The notes under the pieces are model-generated. The model was not told the origin of the DNA, did not search any database, and saw nothing but the letters and a program-made list of their open reading frames with translations. Below, in pieces: positions 1 to 6,383 of a stretch of 10,672 nt of DNA. Location of the stretch: NCBI GenBank assembly GCA_002299585.1, contig DBOE01000045.1, positions 1-10,672 of the forward strand, written 5' to 3'. The first letter of the stretch is position 1, and each line of letters opens with the position of its first letter. The DNA comes from Hydrogenovibrio sp. UBA654 (GTDB lineage Bacteria > Pseudomonadota > Gammaproteobacteria > Thiomicrospirales > Thiomicrospiraceae). A program made the position numbers and the translations under genes.

Positions 1-38
1 AAAAAAGGGGGTATTTAAATGTTTTAAAAACAAATTTT

Positions 39-90
39 AAAAAAGGGGGGAAAAAAAAAGGTTTTCCTGATTTTTTCCCCCCCCCCCCCC
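39..90 (-). terminator. Homopolymer-built intrinsic terminator downstream of tsaD
   Basis: Read on the minus strand, the region has a G14 run (90-77), A6 (76-71), TC, AGG, an AAAA loop (65-62), CCT, then T8 and C6 (50-45), followed by T6 (44-39). Six G:C pairs and six A:T pairs form the stem. A small TC/TT internal loop and a 3-bp AGG/CCT cap close on the AAAA loop, and the trailing T6 gives the U-tract. It starts about 45-50 nt after the tsaD stop, as expected for the terminator of that gene. Only six of the fourteen Gs are needed for pairing, so the excess is odd. A second C5T6 block (minus strand, 11-1) could act as an alternative 3' arm. Read on the plus strand, the hairpin lacks a T tail, so the minus orientation is preferred. 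Confidence 0.72.
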
Positions 91-133
91 GAAATGAGCA
101 AAGAAATGTCTAGGTTATTTATTTAGGATTTTG

Positions 134-1192
134 TTAAATTGCTTTAAGTTCTTCTAAGCTCCATCTTGGTTGGCAGGCAAAGTTTAGGTTTTTGCTTTCC
201 CCAGCTTGTAATCTTTTGGATGCGGCAAATGCTATCATTGCTCCGTTGTCTGTGCAAAATTCTAGCCGTGGATAAAAAGTTTTGCCGTGCCTTTTTTGCA
301 TCAATAAATCTAATCTGTTTCTAATCTCTTGATTAGCACTCACTCCACCTGAAACCACTAGGGTATTTAGGTTTTCTTGCTCTAAAGCTCTTTTACATTT
401 TATTCTAAGCGTGTCAGCAACTGCTACTTCAAATGCTCTACATATCTCAGCTTTGGTTTGCTCTGAATTATCTTGGTTTTGCACGGCATCTAACCAAGTA
501 TTACGGGTAAAGGTTTTTAAACCACTAAAACTCATGTCTAATCCTGGTCTATCTATCATCGGTCTTGGAAACTTATAGCGTTCAGTATTACTCTTTAAAG
601 CAAGTTTAGAGACTTCAGGACCTCCTGGATAACCTAATCCTAATAACTTTGCAGTTTTATCAAATGCTTCTCCAGCAGCATCATCAAGTGTTTCGCCCAG
701 TAATTTGTATTGTCCTATGTCATCGACTCTAATCAGCATAGTATGCCCACCAGAAACCAATAGACATATAAAGGGAAAATCAGGTTTATCTTCTTCTAAC
801 ATCGGGGCAAGTAAATGCCCTTCCATATGATTGATTGCTACCGCAGGTATTTGCCAAGCAAAAGCAAGGCTACGAGCCACAGCAGCCCCAGACAGTAAAG
901 CTCCCATTAAACCAGGACCGGCAGTATAACCTATACCATTAATGTCCGATTTTTGAATCTTAGCATCACCGATTGTTTTATCAATTAAAGGAATGAGTTT
1001 TTTAATATGATCTCTGGAAGCTAATTCAGGCACCACTCCGCCATACTCTGCGTGCATCTCTACTTGTGAGTAAAGTCTATGAGTAAGTAGTCCTTTAGTA
1101 GAATGGTAAATAGCAATACCTGTCTCATCACAGGAGCTTTCAATCCCTAGAGTAATAAGAGGGGCAATAGAAGGTTGGGCAATATTGGTCAT
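134..1192 (-). CDS. tsaD: tRNA N6-adenosine threonylcarbamoyltransferase TsaD
   Basis: TsaD transfers the threonylcarbamoyl group from threonylcarbamoyl-AMP to A37 of ANN-decoding tRNAs (t6A), working in the cytoplasm with TsaB and TsaE. The 352-aa product has the ASKHA/Kae1 fold signatures. [10 protein letters not shown] lies at about 16-25, the metal ligands of HMEGH are H122 and H126, and the third ligand D315 lies in CTDNGAM. VSGGH (146-150), [17 protein letters not shown] (170-186) and SGGVSAN (281-287) are the other conserved blocks. The protein aligns along its length with E. coli TsaD (about 337 aa) but has a roughly 12-residue N-terminal extension. The ATG at 1192 is used because no other ATG lies before the first conserved strand. 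It has no clear Shine-Dalgarno; the leader is A/C-rich. The gene is divergent from rpsU, as in many gammaproteobacteria. Confidence 0.97.
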   Translation of the reverse strand: MTNIAQPSIAPLITLGIESSCDETGIAIYHSTKGLLTHRLYSQVEMHAEYGGVVPELASRDHIKKLIPLIDKTIGDAKIQKSDINGIGYTAGPGLMGALLSGAAVARSLAFAWQIPAVAINHMEGHLLAPMLEEDKPDFPFICLLVSGGHTMLIRVDDIGQYKLLGETLDDAAGEAFDKTAKLLGLGYPGGPEVSKLALKSNTERYKFPRPMIDRPGLDMSFSGLKTFTRNTWLDAVQNQDNSEQTKAEICRAFEVAVADTLRIKCKRALEQENLNTLVVSGGVSANQEIRNRLDLLMQKRHGKTFYPRLEFCTDNGAMIAFAASKRLQAGESKNLNFACQPRWSLEELKAI

Positions 1193-1250
1193 GTTGTTGT
1201 TTGTTCTTTAAAAAATTAAGCTAATTTTAGCAAAAAAGCACAAGTTTTAT

Positions 1251-1279
1251 TTGCAAAAGTTGGCTTAGGTATTTATAAT
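1251..1279 (+). promoter_or_regulatory. Sigma-70 promoter for the rpsU-yqeY-dnaG-rpoD operon
   Basis: TTGCAA (1251-1256) and a perfect TATAAT (1274-1279) are separated by 17 bp, in the tsaD-rpsU spacer. Transcription would start near 1286 and leave a leader of about 75 nt before the rpsU ATG. TTAGGTATT occurs twice, overlapping the spacer/-10 (1265-1273) and again in the leader (1323-1331); its role is unknown. I saw no LexA box. Confidence 0.75.
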
Positions 1280-1361
1280 TCCTCTTTCTTGAAAATCCTT
1301 GATTAGGTTAAACCATACATGTTTAGGTATTCAAAACTATTTTAAACTTAAGAGATCATTT

Positions 1362-1577
1362 ATGCCAAGCGTAAAAATTAGAGATACAGAACCATTTGAT
1401 GTTGTACTGCGCCGTTTTAAACAAGCTTGTGAAAAAGCAGGCGTGTTAACAGAAACCCGCAAAAGAGAATATTATGAAAAGCCTACTTGGGTTAAAAAAC
1501 GCATGAAAGCTGCAGCAGTTAAACGCTTAGCTAAGCGTTTATCGCGTGAAAATCGTCGCACAGCAAGAATGTACTAA
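1362..1577 (+). CDS. rpsU: 30S ribosomal protein S21
   Basis: S21 is a small basic protein of the 30S subunit, near the 3' end of 16S rRNA, that takes part in translation initiation. The 71-aa product has exactly the length of E. coli S21 and matches it throughout: [20 protein letters not shown] near residues 10-29, then REYYEKP, then the Arg/Lys-rich helix ending ENRRTARMY. The ATG at 1362 is chosen over an in-frame TTG at 1299 because homology begins exactly there and a weak AGAG ribosome-binding site lies 7 nt upstream. It is the first gene of the MMS operon and is followed 19 nt later by the yqeY homologue. A 22-bp perfect palindrome lies inside the coding sequence at the KRLAKRL segment. 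Confidence 0.97.
   Translation: MPSVKIRDTEPFDVVLRRFKQACEKAGVLTETRKREYYEKPTWVKKRMKAAAVKRLAKRLSRENRRTARMY
1520..1541. repeat. 22-bp perfect palindrome inside rpsU
   Basis: Half-site TAAACGCTTAG is followed immediately by its exact reverse complement. In RNA this would be a 9-bp stem with an AGCT loop. It encodes VKRLAKRL of S21, so part of the symmetry comes from the repeated Lys-Arg-Leu residues. However, the codon choices (CGC then CGT, AAA then AAG) complete the symmetry exactly. Confidence 0.85.
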
Positions 1578-1596
1578 GATATAAAACTTATAAATC

Positions 1597-2049
1597 ATGC
1601 CTAGCGAAATAAAAATATCGTTAACTTCAGCAATGAAAACCACGATGAAAGCAAAGCAAAAAGAGCGTCTAATTGTCATTCGCTCCATGCTTGCAGCCAT
1701 CAAACAAGTTGAAATTGATGGGCGAATGACTATTGATAATGATGGCGTAGTCCTACCTATTTTGGATAAAATGCTTAAGCAACGCCGTGATTCTTTCCAA
1801 CAGTTTACTGATGCAGGAAGAAACGAGCTAGCCAAGCAAGAAACATTTGAGATAACAATTATTCAAGAGTTTTTGCCACAACCTTTGAGCGAAGAAGAAA
1901 TAGCTACAATGGTTAAACAGGCAATTGCAGACACTGGAGCCTCATCTATGCAAGAAATGGGCAAGGTTATGGGGTTGTTAAAACCGCAAATGCAGGGTAG
2001 AGCAGATATGTCAAAAGTAAGTGGGTTGATTAAATTACAGCTTAGCTAA
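1597..2049 (+). CDS. yqeY: GatB/YqeY domain-containing protein
   Basis: This 150-aa protein belongs to the GatB/YqeY family, related to the tRNA-binding tail domain of the GatB subunit of Asp/Glu-tRNA amidotransferase. The cellular role of the stand-alone form is not well defined. The N-terminal helical part has the family features MKTTMKAKQKERLIVIRSMLAAIKQ (13-37) and a LKQRRDSFQQFTDAGR block. The C-terminal part has EFLPQPLSEEEI, ADTGASSMQEMGKVMG and a final GRADMSKVSGLIKLQL. Length is close to the usual ~147-150 aa. The ATG at 1597 fits the family's N terminus; it has no recognisable Shine-Dalgarno, so translation may be coupled to rpsU, whose stop is 19 nt upstream. A yqeY gene between rpsU and dnaG is common in gammaproteobacteria outside the enterics. 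An intrinsic terminator follows. Confidence 0.93.
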   Translation: MPSEIKISLTSAMKTTMKAKQKERLIVIRSMLAAIKQVEIDGRMTIDNDGVVLPILDKMLKQRRDSFQQFTDAGRNELAKQETFEITIIQEFLPQPLSEEEIATMVKQAIADTGASSMQEMGKVMGLLKPQMQGRADMSKVSGLIKLQLS

Positions 2050-2070
2050 AAACCTCTTGCTAGCAGATAT

Positions 2071-2105
2071 AACCCAATAGTTTTTTTTGAGCTATTGGGT
2101 TTTTT
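2071..2105 (+). terminator. Intrinsic terminator between yqeY and dnaG
   Basis: AACCCAATAG (2071-2080) pairs perfectly with CTATTGGGTT (2092-2101) across an 11-nt T-rich loop, followed by a T-run. It lies 22 nt after the yqeY stop and 33 nt before the dnaG start. In the E. coli MMS operon an internal terminator in this place makes dnaG depend on read-through, and I infer the same role here. Confidence 0.88.
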
Positions 2106-2123
2106 ATTTGAATGTTTTGTAAT

Positions 2124-2137
2124 AAAAAAGGGGGGGT
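2124..2137 (+). promoter_or_regulatory. Poly-G ribosome-binding site of dnaG
   Basis: A6 (2124-2129) and G7 (2130-2136) are followed by one T and then the dnaG ATG at 2138. No canonical GGAGG is present; the G7 run is the only sequence able to pair with the CCUCC anti-Shine-Dalgarno, with G-U wobble. It lies unusually close to the start codon unless its 5' half is used. Change in the tract length would change spacing and efficiency. Confidence 0.55.
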
Positions 2138-3856
2138 ATGGAAGAGATAAAAGGCGTTATACCTCGCTCATTTATTGATGAACTGCTGGCAAGAGCAGAT
2201 ATAGTGCAGTTAATTAATCAACGAGTACCCTTAAAAAAAGCTGGTACTAACTATAAAGCTTGTTGTCCTTTTCATAGTGAAAAAACACCGTCTTTTAATG
2301 TAAGTGCTCAGAAGCAGTTTTATCATTGTTTTGGTTGTGGATCTAGTGGAGATGCCCTAAAGTTTTTAATGGAATATGAAGGGCTTTCTTTTATTGATTC
2401 GATTGAACAACTAGCATCAATTAACGGCATGCAAGTGCCAAGAGAAAAACTAAGCCCTCAAGAACAAGAAAAACAGCAAAAACAACGCGACCTATATGAT
2501 GTAACCTTGCTAGTTGCCAAGTATTACCGCCAGCAGCTTAAAAACCATGTGGCATCAACTACAGTTAAAGATTACCTAAAAAACCGAGGGCTATCCGCGG
2601 AAATAGCCAAAGACTTTTATATAGGTTTTGCTCCGAATGATAAAGGACTAGAAAAAGAATTACATGCCAATAGCCTGCTAAAAGAACAGTTAATTGAAAC
2701 AGGAATGCTGGGTGAAAATGAAGGGGGGGGGGTATATAGTCGTTTTCGTGACAGATTAATGTTTCCTATCCGTGATGTAAGAGGGCGAGTAATTGCTTTT
2801 GGTGGCAGGGTATTAAGTGAGCAGCAACAGCCAAAATATTTAAACTCACCAGAAACACCAATTTTTCATAAAAGTTATACTCTGTATGGGCTTTATGAAA
2901 TGCGTATAGCCAAAGATAGAAGTAATCATGTTATTGTGGTTGAAGGCTATATGGATGTAGTTGCTCTGGCTCAGTTTGGGGTTAAAAATGCTGTTGCCAC
3001 CTTGGGAACAGCTGTAACAGTTGAACATTTAGACATACTATTTAGACAGGTTTCTGAAGTGGTATTTTGTTTTGATGGCGATAATGCGGGTAAAAAAGCT
3101 GCTTGGAAAGCATTAGAATTAGTTTTGCCATTATTAACCGAAATCAGACTAGCTAAGTTTTTATTTTTAGATGCAGGTGAAGATCCTGATTCTACGGTGA
3201 GAAAAGAGGGCTTAGAAGGATTTACTAAGCGAGTAGTATCAGGAATGACTAGCTCTGAGTTTTTATTTGCAGGCTTGCAAGAAAAAATTAGTTTACCGCT
3301 CTCTTCAATTGAGGGGCAACAACAATTGATTTCTTTGGCAAAGCCTTACATAATTAGTGCCAGAGGAGCCATGCCTGACTTATTAACTAAAGTATTGGCA
3401 GATATTGTAGAATTGCCGGTATGGCGGTTAGGGCAGATATTAGAAATACGAGTTGCTTCTACCAAAAAAATTAAAGAAAAAAGCAAGCAGTTATTTGTGT
3501 TAAAAGCACAAAGTATTATTTTACAATTACTTGCTGTTATTTTAAAACGGCCAGATTGGGCATTAATTTTTGAAGATGATTTTTTAGCAAGCTTAAAGCA
3601 ATCATCTAATGCAGAATTTCGTTTTTTAGAGCAAGCAATTCAAGTTTTAAAAAATAGTGGTTTTATAATTGAAACATTAATTGATTGGTTAATGGAGCCA
3701 AATAGGCACAAAGTACTAATACAAATTAGACAGATACCACTACAAAATAAAGATGAATTTCTTGAAGTACAGTTTGATGAAATAATAATGCAAATAGTAA
3801 AATACTTAGAAGAAGAAAAAATAAAAAAAAATATTAGAGCAAAAATTGGCAACTAA
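2138..3856 (+). CDS. dnaG: DNA primase DnaG
   Basis: DnaG makes the RNA primers for lagging-strand synthesis at the replication fork and works with the DnaB helicase. The 572-aa protein matches E. coli DnaG (581 aa). Residues 1-100 are the CHC2 zinc-binding domain, with likely ligands C43, H46, C64 and C67 in ACCPFH and FYHCFGCG. The polymerase core follows, with RFRDRLMFPIRD and GRVIAFGGRVL (about 202-226) and PKYLNSPETPIFHK (232-245). The TOPRIM fold has VEGYMDVVALAQ (E269) and the metal-binding FDGDNAGKKAAW (D313, D315). The C-terminal part, about 440-572, is the poorly conserved helicase-binding domain. Translation initiates at an ATG with a poly-G ribosome-binding site and lies 33 nt after a terminator. 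Codons 196-198 (Gly-Gly-Gly) are all GGG and form a G10 run in an essential gene. The next gene, rpoD, begins 88 nt downstream. Confidence 0.97.
   Translation: MEEIKGVIPRSFIDELLARADIVQLINQRVPLKKAGTNYKACCPFHSEKTPSFNVSAQKQFYHCFGCGSSGDALKFLMEYEGLSFIDSIEQLASINGMQVPREKLSPQEQEKQQKQRDLYDVTLLVAKYYRQQLKNHVASTTVKDYLKNRGLSAEIAKDFYIGFAPNDKGLEKELHANSLLKEQLIETGMLGENEGGGVYSRFRDRLMFPIRDVRGRVIAFGGRVLSEQQQPKYLNSPETPIFHKSYTLYGLYEMRIAKDRSNHVIVVEGYMDVVALAQFGVKNAVATLGTAVTVEHLDILFRQVSEVVFCFDGDNAGKKAAWKALELVLPLLTEIRLAKFLFLDAGEDPDSTVRKEGLEGFTKRVVSGMTSSEFLFAGLQEKISLPLSSIEGQQQLISLAKPYIISARGAMPDLLTKVLADIVELPVWRLGQILEIRVASTKKIKEKSKQLFVLKAQSIILQLLAVILKRPDWALIFEDDFLASLKQSSNAEFRFLEQAIQVLKNSGFIIETLIDWLMEPNRHKVLIQIRQIPLQNKDEFLEVQFDEIIMQIVKYLEEEKIKKNIRAKIGN
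2723..2732 (+). repeat. G10 homopolymer tract within dnaG
   Basis: Ten consecutive Gs encode Gly196-Gly197-Gly198 plus the first base of Val199. The sequence around it aligns to E. coli DnaG without a gap, so the tract sits in a variable loop just before the conserved RFRDRLMFP motif. One base lost gives a stop nine codons past the tract; one base gained gives a stop almost at once. Confidence 0.9.
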
Positions 3857-3860
3857 ATTC

Positions 3861-3888
3861 TTGAATTGTTTTTTTATGACTATATACA
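3861..3888 (+). promoter_or_regulatory. Possible promoter for rpoD
   Basis: TTGAAT (3861-3866) and TATACA (3883-3888) are spaced 16 bp apart in the dnaG-rpoD gap, with a predicted start near 3895. rpoD commonly has promoters additional to that of the MMS operon, but in such AT-rich DNA this match could be chance. Confidence 0.35.
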
Positions 3889-3911
3889 AAAGTAATAATA
3901 TTTTTTAAGGC

Positions 3912-3929
3912 TAAGTATGATGATACTTA
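3912..3929 (+). other. Small hairpin in the dnaG-rpoD spacer
   Basis: TAAGTAT pairs with ATACTTA around a GATG loop (7 bp, perfect), ending 6 nt before the GGAG ribosome-binding site of rpoD. It has no T tail, so it is not a terminator. In E. coli the MMS transcript is cut in this spacer; a 5' stem that marks or protects the processed rpoD mRNA is a reasonable inference. Confidence 0.45.
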
Positions 3930-3944
3930 AATATTGGAGTTAAT

Positions 3945-5723
3945 ATGACAAAAGTCGAAAGAAAACAACAGCTGACAGATCTGATTGAGCGGGCTAAAGA
4001 TCTTGGGTACCTTACCTTTTCTGATGTAAATGATGTTTTGCCTGATGAGGTTAATGAAGATCAATTAGGGCAAGTTATTACTATTCTTAAAGATTTTGGT
4101 ATTCAATTGTTTGATTCTGCTCCTGATGAAGATGATTTAATGACCAGTGATGGGCAGGTTTTCGATGAAGCCGCTGCAGAGGCTGCCATTTTGGCTTTAG
4201 AAGAAGTTGATTCTGAGTTTGGGCGTACTACAGACCCAGTAAGAATGTATATGAGAGAGATGGGTTCGGTTGAGCTATTAACTCGTAAGGAAGAAGTCCA
4301 CATAGCAAAACAGATTGAATATGGTTTGCGTAATACCTTGGCCGCTCTTAATAGATACCCTAAGGTAGCAATAAACTTTTTAGATGGTTTTCAAAAGATA
4401 ACCGAAGGTGAAGGTAAAATAGCCGATTTAATGCAGGGATTTTACCGCCCTAGTAGTTTAATAGACATACCTCTTGAAGATCTTTCGCCAGATATGGAGC
4501 AAGAACCAAAAGAAGATGGTATCAACAAAGAAGAATTAGACAATTTTCTTAAAAAATTAGAAAAATTAAACCTAGCGGTTTTAAAAGAAGAAAAAAAAGT
4601 AGGCTTTGCGGATAAAAAAGCTATTCAAAAGCGTGATAAAGTGGTTGAATTTCTTGCCACCATTAAACTATCTCCTATTTTTATGATAAAAATGATAAAA
4701 AGTGTTAAGGCAACCATTACAAATATTAGGGAGCATGAAGCTAATATTATAAATTTAGTTATGCGTCAATCTAAAGTATCAAGGCCCGCTTTTTTGAAGG
4801 CATTTGTAGGTTCTGAAGCAGATTATAAATTGATTGATAATTTAATTAAAGAATTTCCAAATAAAGCAGACAGTCTTGAGCTGGTAAGAGCCAATGTTAG
4901 AAGAGCTCAAAAACGATTAGCAATAATTGAAAAAACAGAAAAAATGCCAATACTCGTTTTTAAAGGAGTTTATAAAAAATTAAGTAAAGCTGAAAGAAGT
5001 GCCAAACTGGCAAAACGACAAATGATAGAAGCCAACTTAAGACTGGTTATTTCTATAGCTAAAAAATACACTAATCGAGGTTTATTATTTTTAGATTTAA
5101 TTCAAGAGGGCAATATAGGTTTGATGAAAGCAGTAGAAAAATTTGAATACCGTAGAGGTTACAAGTTTTCAACCTATGCTACCTGGTGGATTAGGCAAGC
5201 AATTACCCGCTCTATTGCCGACCAAGCAAGAACTATCCGGATTCCTGTACATATGATTGAAACCATTAATAAGTTAAACCGTGTTCAAAGACAATTATTA
5301 CAACAAATGGGCAGAGAGCCTACTCCAGAAGAACTAGCTGAAGAGATGGAAATGCCAGAAGATAAAGTTCGTAAAGTTATGAAAATATCTAAAGAACCTA
5401 TCTCAATGGAAACTCCAGTAGGAGATGATGAAGACTCCTCTTTGGGCGATTTTATTGAAGATAATAATATTATGTCTCCACAGGATACAGCTGATATTGA
5501 TGGAATGGGGAGAACAGTTAAAAATATGCTGGGTACCTTAACCACAAGAGAAGCCAAAGTGTTAAGAATGCGTTTTGGTTTAAATATGAATACGGACCAT
5601 ACTTTAGAAGAAGTAGGTAAACAGTTTGATGTAACTCGTGAAAGAATTCGTCAAATTGAAGCTAAAGCCCTGCGTAAATTAAGACACCCAAGTAGAGCAG
5701 AAAGGCTAAAGAGTTTTTTATAG
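3945..5723 (+). CDS. rpoD: RNA polymerase housekeeping sigma factor RpoD (sigma-70)
   Basis: This is the primary sigma factor, which directs core RNA polymerase to -35/-10 promoters. The 592-aa protein carries every region of a group 1 sigma. Region 1.1 is at about 1-65, ending in an acidic stretch. Region 1.2 is [11 protein letters not shown] (97-107). A highly charged non-conserved region runs from about 130 to 355. Region 2 is at 356-430, including [18 protein letters not shown], the 2.3/2.4 core [14 protein letters not shown] and [20 protein letters not shown]. Region 3 starts at [15 protein letters not shown] (432-446). Region 4 includes the helix-turn-helix [20 protein letters not shown] (563-582). 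It is slightly shorter than E. coli RpoD (613 aa), with differences in the non-conserved region. GGAG lies 5 nt before the ATG. Its TAG stop overlaps the tesA stop on the other strand. Confidence 0.97.
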   Translation: MTKVERKQQLTDLIERAKDLGYLTFSDVNDVLPDEVNEDQLGQVITILKDFGIQLFDSAPDEDDLMTSDGQVFDEAAAEAAILALEEVDSEFGRTTDPVRMYMREMGSVELLTRKEEVHIAKQIEYGLRNTLAALNRYPKVAINFLDGFQKITEGEGKIADLMQGFYRPSSLIDIPLEDLSPDMEQEPKEDGINKEELDNFLKKLEKLNLAVLKEEKKVGFADKKAIQKRDKVVEFLATIKLSPIFMIKMIKSVKATITNIREHEANIINLVMRQSKVSRPAFLKAFVGSEADYKLIDNLIKEFPNKADSLELVRANVRRAQKRLAIIEKTEKMPILVFKGVYKKLSKAERSAKLAKRQMIEANLRLVISIAKKYTNRGLLFLDLIQEGNIGLMKAVEKFEYRRGYKFSTYATWWIRQAITRSIADQARTIRIPVHMIETINKLNRVQRQLLQQMGREPTPEELAEEMEMPEDKVRKVMKISKEPISMETPVGDDEDSSLGDFIEDNNIMSPQDTADIDGMGRTVKNMLGTLTTREAKVLRMRFGLNMNTDHTLEEVGKQFDVTRERIRQIEAKALRKLRHPSRAERLKSFL

Positions 5724-6383
5724 GAAACCCTTAACATTTAAAAGTTGTTTTATTAGTGGGCTTAGTTGTTTTAATATTATTGGCTGAGCTTTTTGATTAG
5801 GATGCAGTGCATCTTGTTGCATCATATCTGGTTCTAGTGCAATGCTAGAGATGAAAAATGGATCAAATAATAACTGGTTTTTATCAGCTATTGCTTGATA
5901 TGTTTTTTGTAACATTTTTTTGTATGCAGGGCCATAGTTGGTTGGTATTTTGATACCTAAAAGTAATATACTAGTGCCTTGTTGCTGGCTGAGGCTCACT
6001 ATCTTTTGTAGATTTTTTTTGGTTGTTTTTAAATTTTGTCCACGCAAAGCATCGTTTGCTCCTAGTTCTAATATTAGCCATTTTGGTTGATGTTGTTGTA
6101 GTAATTTTGGTAAACGACTCAAACCACCTGAAGTGGTCTCCCCACTAATACTGGCGTTTATTATGTTAATATTTTTATTATTAAGCTGTTTTTGTAATAA
6201 GCCTACCCAACCTTTTTCTATAGGCATACCATAGCTAGCACTCAGGCTATCACCTAAAACTAATAAGTTATCTGCTTGAGCTTTGATTGGATTAGAATAA
6301 CCAAGTATAGATATTAATAAGAAAACTTGAATATGAAACAAGAAACTAAAGCTCCATTTATTTTGCAACTGGAAAATGTACAT
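5718..6383 (-). CDS. tesA: Periplasmic SGNH/GDSL esterase, TesA-like (thioesterase I / lysophospholipase L1)
   Basis: TesA-family enzymes hydrolyse acyl-CoA thioesters, lysophospholipids and esters in the periplasm. The 221-aa product has all SGNH blocks: GDSLS with nucleophile S46, [18 protein letters not shown] (G81), the ELGAND block (N110), and D191-x-x-H194 in DALHPN. Residues 1-36 look like a signal peptide, with a long hydrophobic stretch ([17 protein letters not shown]) and cleavage probably after KAQA, leaving DNLLVLGDS as the mature start, as in E. coli TesA. The ATG at 6383 is supported by AGAAGGA (minus strand, 6398-6392) 8 nt upstream. This places the signal-peptide codons antisense to the first 51 bp of ybbA. 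TTG codons further in lack a ribosome-binding site. Its TAA abuts the rpoD TAG, giving a tail-to-tail overlap of 6 nt. In E. coli tesA is also divergent from ybbA-ybbP. Confidence 0.93.
   Translation of the reverse strand: MYIFQLQNKWSFSFLFHIQVFLLISILGYSNPIKAQADNLLVLGDSLSASYGMPIEKGWVGLLQKQLNNKNINIINASISGETTSGGLSRLPKLLQQHQPKWLILELGANDALRGQNLKTTKKNLQKIVSLSQQQGTSILLLGIKIPTNYGPAYKKMLQKTYQAIADKNQLLFDPFFISSIALEPDMMQQDALHPNQKAQPIILKQLSPLIKQLLNVKGFL
6283..6311 (+). promoter_or_regulatory. Candidate promoter for ybbA-ybbP, inside tesA
   Basis: TTGATT (6283-6288) and TATAGA (6306-6311) are 17 bp apart; transcription would start near 6318, 15 nt before the ybbA ATG. The site lies within the signal-peptide codons of tesA on the other strand. 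Confidence 0.5.

Noticed and set aside
1..133. Low-complexity contig-end artefact
   Set aside because: The region folds into a coherent terminator in the orientation and at the distance expected for tsaD, so it is probably real, although tract lengths may be misjudged.
1193..1250. A defined promoter for tsaD in the divergent spacer
   Set aside because: Several partial -10-like matches on the minus strand, but none has a -35 at proper spacing, so I cannot choose one.
1299..1361. N-terminal extension of S21 from an in-frame TTG
   Set aside because: Homology to S21 begins exactly at the ATG at 1362, the family is 71 aa long, and the extension lies in the leader downstream of a good promoter.
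1539..1835. Minus-strand reading frame of about 98 codons across rpsU and yqeY
   Set aside because: Antisense to two well-supported genes, no recognisable family, no ribosome-binding site seen; a shadow of the yqeY codons.
2095..2125. A promoter between the yqeY terminator and dnaG (TTGGGT … TAATAA)
   Set aside because: The spacer of 19 bp and the weak hexamers overlapping the terminator make it unconvincing; read-through is enough to explain expression.
2723..2732. dnaG as a frameshifted pseudogene at the G10 run
   Set aside because: The frame is open on both sides and aligns to E. coli DnaG without gaps; catalytic residues are intact.
6327..6332. TTG start of ybbA two codons before the ATG
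   Set aside because: The ATG at 6333 gives the exact family length; the TTG has no better ribosome-binding site.
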